Assembly (NCBI GenBank): GCA_902463875.1 | Contig: CABQHR010000091.1 | Coordinates: forward strand, 1 to 7,143 | DNA: 7,143 nucleotides | Reading direction: 5' to 3' | Source of the DNA: an uncultured Collinsella sp. | Lineage (GTDB): Bacteria > Actinomycetota > Coriobacteriia > Coriobacteriales > Coriobacteriaceae | Shown here: one piece after another, positions 5,125-7,143 of the stretch | How positions within the stretch are numbered: position 1 is the first letter of the stretch | Layout of the letters: the number at the start of each line of letters is the position of its first letter | Position numbers and translations under genes: made by a program | Notes under the pieces: generated by a model | Seen by the model: the letters and a program-made list of their open reading frames with translations, nothing else | Databases searched by the model: none | What the model was told of the DNA's origin: nothing

Positions 5125-6009
5125 TTATGCCTTGCGCTTTAAGCGATTCAGAAACTCTTCGCAGGCACGCGAACGCAGGCGGTACTTTTTCCATACCAGG
5201 AATGACGCGATCTCGATAGCCGGCTCGAGCGGTACAAATCGTATATCAGAACTCACATCAACTTGCAGCAGATGATCGATACCCATGGCGCACGCCGCCC
5301 CCGAGCGGATGAGATGCGACGCGTTACCAATCAGGTCGAAATGCCCCACCACGTTGAGCGCCTCGGGGTCGAGCGTCCCATCCGACCACGCCACCAGATC
5401 GATTGCCTTGTTCGATGTGCGAGAACTCAGCAACAACGGCATCACAGCCATATCTGCAGGAGTCAGCACATCGAGCGACCCCCACGGCCCATCGCTCGCC
5501 ACGGCAACGCCCACGCGGTCAACCTGCGGCATGCGAATCCACTCGTATTTGTCTAGGTTGACCGGCTCCAGCAGCAGGGCAAAGTCCAGCAGGCCTCGCT
5601 CCAAGCGCTCCTCGGCAGCGTCGGCATTACCCGTATAGAGTTCAATCGTCACGGCGGGATAATCGCGGTGCAGCGCAGCAAACGTATCCAGCACATAGCG
5701 CATGGCCTGCGTTTCTCCCGCGCCGATGCGTATGTTGCCGGCAATGCCAAGCTCCTGGTCACTCATCTCAGATTCGGTCTGCTCCACCAGCGCCAGAATT
5801 TCCTCGGCGCGCTGACGCAGGCGCATGCCGTCCCCCGTGAGCACGCATGATCGATTGGTCCGCTCAAACAACTCGACACCCAGCTCGCGCTCCAAGTCGG
5901 CAATCTGGCGCGACAACGTGGGCTGCGTCACGTGCAGCACATTCGCCGCCTCGGTCATGTTCTCCTCGCGCGCCACCGCCAAAAAATAGCGTAGAGTTCG
6001 CAGCTCCAT
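5125..6009 (-). CDS. LysR-family transcriptional regulator
   Basis: A 294-residue LysR regulator of standard length. MELRTLRYFLAVAREENMTE (1-20) with AANVLHVTQPTLSRQIADLE (21-40) is the classic winged helix-turn-helix, ending in RELGVELFER (41-50). A linker helix runs from about 60 to 90. The effector domain begins at GNIRIGAGETQAMRYVL and covers the rest, with no membrane or other domain. The start at ATG 6009 has GGAGG 6 bases upstream. A longer in-frame start at 6105 would add 32 residues that the family lacks and has no ribosome site. The gene is divergent from the aldo/keto reductase gene with 139 bp between starts. This layout usually means that the regulator controls the neighbour and itself. 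The inducer cannot be told. Confidence 0.95.
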   Translation of the reverse strand: MELRTLRYFLAVAREENMTEAANVLHVTQPTLSRQIADLERELGVELFERTNRSCVLTGDGMRLRQRAEEILALVEQTESEMSDQELGIAGNIRIGAGETQAMRYVLDTFAALHRDYPAVTIELYTGNADAAEERLERGLLDFALLLEPVNLDKYEWIRMPQVDRVGVAVASDGPWGSLDVLTPADMAVMPLLLSSRTSNKAIDLVAWSDGTLDPEALNVVGHFDLIGNASHLIRSGAACAMGIDHLLQVDVSSDIRFVPLEPAIEIASFLVWKKYRLRSRACEEFLNRLKRKA

Positions 6010-6049
6010 TACAGCCTCCAGATTCGCTTCTATCATCTCACAGTCTATC

Positions 6050-6064
6050 ATTCGGATTTCGTAT
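6050..6064. promoter_or_regulatory. T-N11-A imperfect palindrome, candidate LysR operator
   Basis: ATTCG-N5-CGTAT is an imperfect palindrome containing T6051-N11-A6063, the LysR box pattern. Its centre (6057) is about 71 bases upstream of the transcription start predicted for the aldo/keto reductase (near 6128), close to the usual -65 site of LysR activators. A wider inverted repeat, GTATAT (6061-6066) and ATATAC (6087-6092), overlaps it and could be part of the same footprint. Confidence 0.4.
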
Positions 6065-6093
6065 ATCCAGCTAGTCTTTATAGGCAATATACA

Positions 6094-6121
6094 TTCCCAG
6101 CGCACCGCAATACGCTATAAC
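6094..6121 (+). promoter_or_regulatory. Candidate promoter of the aldo/keto reductase gene
   Basis: TTCCCA (6094-6099) and TATAAC (6116-6121) are 16 bases apart. The -35 is weak (4 of 6) and the -10 good (5 of 6), as expected for an activator-dependent promoter next to a LysR gene. The predicted leader is about 21 bases. Confidence 0.4.
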
Positions 6122-6148
6122 CATCCCCTAGAGAAGATGGAGAGCGTT

Positions 6149-7143
6149 ATGCAATACACCACCCTCGGACATTCCAATATCAAGATCTCCAAGCTCTGCC
6201 TGGGCGGTATGAGCTTTGGCGAGCCCAGCCCCGACTTCCATCAGTGGACCATCGGCCCCGATGAGACCCGCGCCGTCATCAAGCGCGCAATCGACGCCGG
6301 CGTGAACTTCATCGACACCGCCAACTGCTACAGCTTTGGCACGAGCGAGGAGTACATCGGCGCCGCACTACGCGACCTGGGCATCGCTCGCGAAGATGTC
6401 GTCCTTGCCAGCAAGGTCCACTTTAATGAAGGTGGCCTTTCCGCCGCAGCTATCAAGCGCGAGATCGAAGGTTCGCTCAAGCGCCTGGGCACCGACTACC
6501 TGGATCTCTACATCATTCACCGCTTCGATTACGACGTGCCCATGGAGGAGACCATGGAAGCGCTCGACGATCTGGTGCGCGAGGGCAAGGTCCGCGCGCT
6601 CGGCGCCAGCGCCATGTATGCCTACCAGCTGCACAACCTGCAGATTATCGCGTGCGACCACGGATGGACGCCCTTTACGAGCATGCAGTGCCACTACAAC
6701 CTGCTGTACCGAGAGGACGAGCGCGAGATGATCCCGGTGTGCCGCCAGTTTGACATGGCCCTTACGCCATACAGCCCCATGGCTTCGGGACACCTCTGCC
6801 GCCCCACGTGGGAAAGCTCGAGCACACGTGGCACCACCGACACGACCATGGCCAACAAGTACGACCATGATCGCGCCATCGACATGCCCGTCATTGAGCG
6901 CGTGGCCAAGATTGCCGCCGATCATGACGTGCCGATGGCGCAGATTGCGCTGGCATGGCACTGGGCACGTGGCGTCGAGGCCCCCATCGTGGGCTGCTCC
7001 AAGCCCGAGCGCGTCGACGACGCCGTGGCCGCGCTCGACATAACGCTCTCCCCCGCCGAGATCGAGTTCCTCGAAGAGCTCTATCAACCGCACGCGCTCG
7101 TTGGTCCCAAGGCCCGTCCCGGCGAAAAGCCGCTTGCCGGCAC
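6149..7143 (+). CDS. Aldo/keto reductase (partial, 3' end off window)
   Basis: The visible 331 residues are an NADPH-dependent TIM-barrel oxidoreductase that interconverts carbonyls and alcohols. The catalytic set is present: D56 and Y61 in FIDTANCYSFGTSEEYIG (54-71), K89 in VLASKV, and H124 in LDLYIIHRFD. MQCHYNL (179-185), LTPYSPMASGHL (205-216) and PIVGCSKPERVDDAV (279-293) are the usual cofactor-binding loops; in the last, GCSKPERV binds the adenosine phosphate. The sequence resembles the YajO/Tas-like branch that acts on sugar-type or other small carbonyls, but the substrate is not known. The start at 6149 has GGAGAG 5 bases upstream. The gene lies divergent from the lysR gene, its likely regulator. 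The family length suggests that the stop lies only a few to some tens of codons beyond the window. Confidence 0.94.
   Translation, partial: MQYTTLGHSNIKISKLCLGGMSFGEPSPDFHQWTIGPDETRAVIKRAIDAGVNFIDTANCYSFGTSEEYIGAALRDLGIAREDVVLASKVHFNEGGLSAAAIKREIEGSLKRLGTDYLDLYIIHRFDYDVPMEETMEALDDLVREGKVRALGASAMYAYQLHNLQIIACDHGWTPFTSMQCHYNLLYREDEREMIPVCRQFDMALTPYSPMASGHLCRPTWESSSTRGTTDTTMANKYDHDRAIDMPVIERVAKIAADHDVPMAQIALAWHWARGVEAPIVGCSKPERVDDAVAALDITLSPAEIEFLEELYQPHALVGPKARPGEKPLAG

Noticed and set aside
6010..6105. 32-residue N-terminal extension of the LysR protein
   Set aside because: The helix-turn-helix of LysR proteins starts at the very N-terminus, and ATG 6009 has a good GGAGG site while the upstream start has none.
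6368..7093. Minus-strand open frame of 241 codons
   Set aside because: It is antisense to the aldo/keto reductase, whose catalytic residues are all present in the other strand's frame.

Overview
This window looks like chromosomal DNA of a GC-rich gut actinobacterium of the class Coriobacteriia, most like Collinsella. That placement is an inference from base composition, gene content and the palindrome style; it is not proven here. Eight protein genes are clear, plus one very short precursor-peptide gene. Two genes run off the window: a radical SAM enzyme at the left edge and an aldo/keto reductase at the right edge.

Region 1 (1-1680, minus strand) is a compact three-gene operon. It reads, in transcription order: a 66-residue Cys-repeat peptide, a 206-residue protein joining a flavin-type split barrel to a two-cluster ferredoxin, and a radical SAM enzyme entering a C-terminal SPASM-like region. 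The peptide repeats ACGS with an 11-residue period, which matches what I recall as the 'ACGX system' of predicted radical-SAM-modified peptides (RiPP-like). The ferredoxin protein between substrate and enzyme is a natural candidate electron donor. This is the most exciting part of the window, because the product and role of such systems are, to my knowledge, not established.

Region 2 (1681-2353) holds a divergent control region and an HxlR-family regulator on the plus strand. The control region has a plausible promoter in each direction and two small palindromes. The HxlR gene is followed by a terminator-like hairpin.

Region 3 (2354-3965, plus strand) is an overlapping pair: a zinc-type macrodomain ADP-ribosyl hydrolase and a class M sirtuin (SirTM), a likely protein ADP-ribosyltransferase. 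They probably write and erase ADP-ribose on the same target. The lipoyl-carrier genes (GcvH-L, LplA2) found beside this pair in staphylococci and streptococci are not in the window.

Region 4 (3966-5124) has a tRNA-dihydrouridine synthase on the minus strand, bordered by long near-perfect inverted repeats. Two lie in tandem between it and the sirtuin gene, and a third of 31 bp lies between it and the lysR gene. Two of the three share a GGGAC/GTCCC core and look like REP-type mobile palindromes.

Region 5 (5125-7143) is a classic divergent pair: a LysR regulator on the minus strand and an aldo/keto reductase on the plus strand, with a T-N11-A operator candidate between them.
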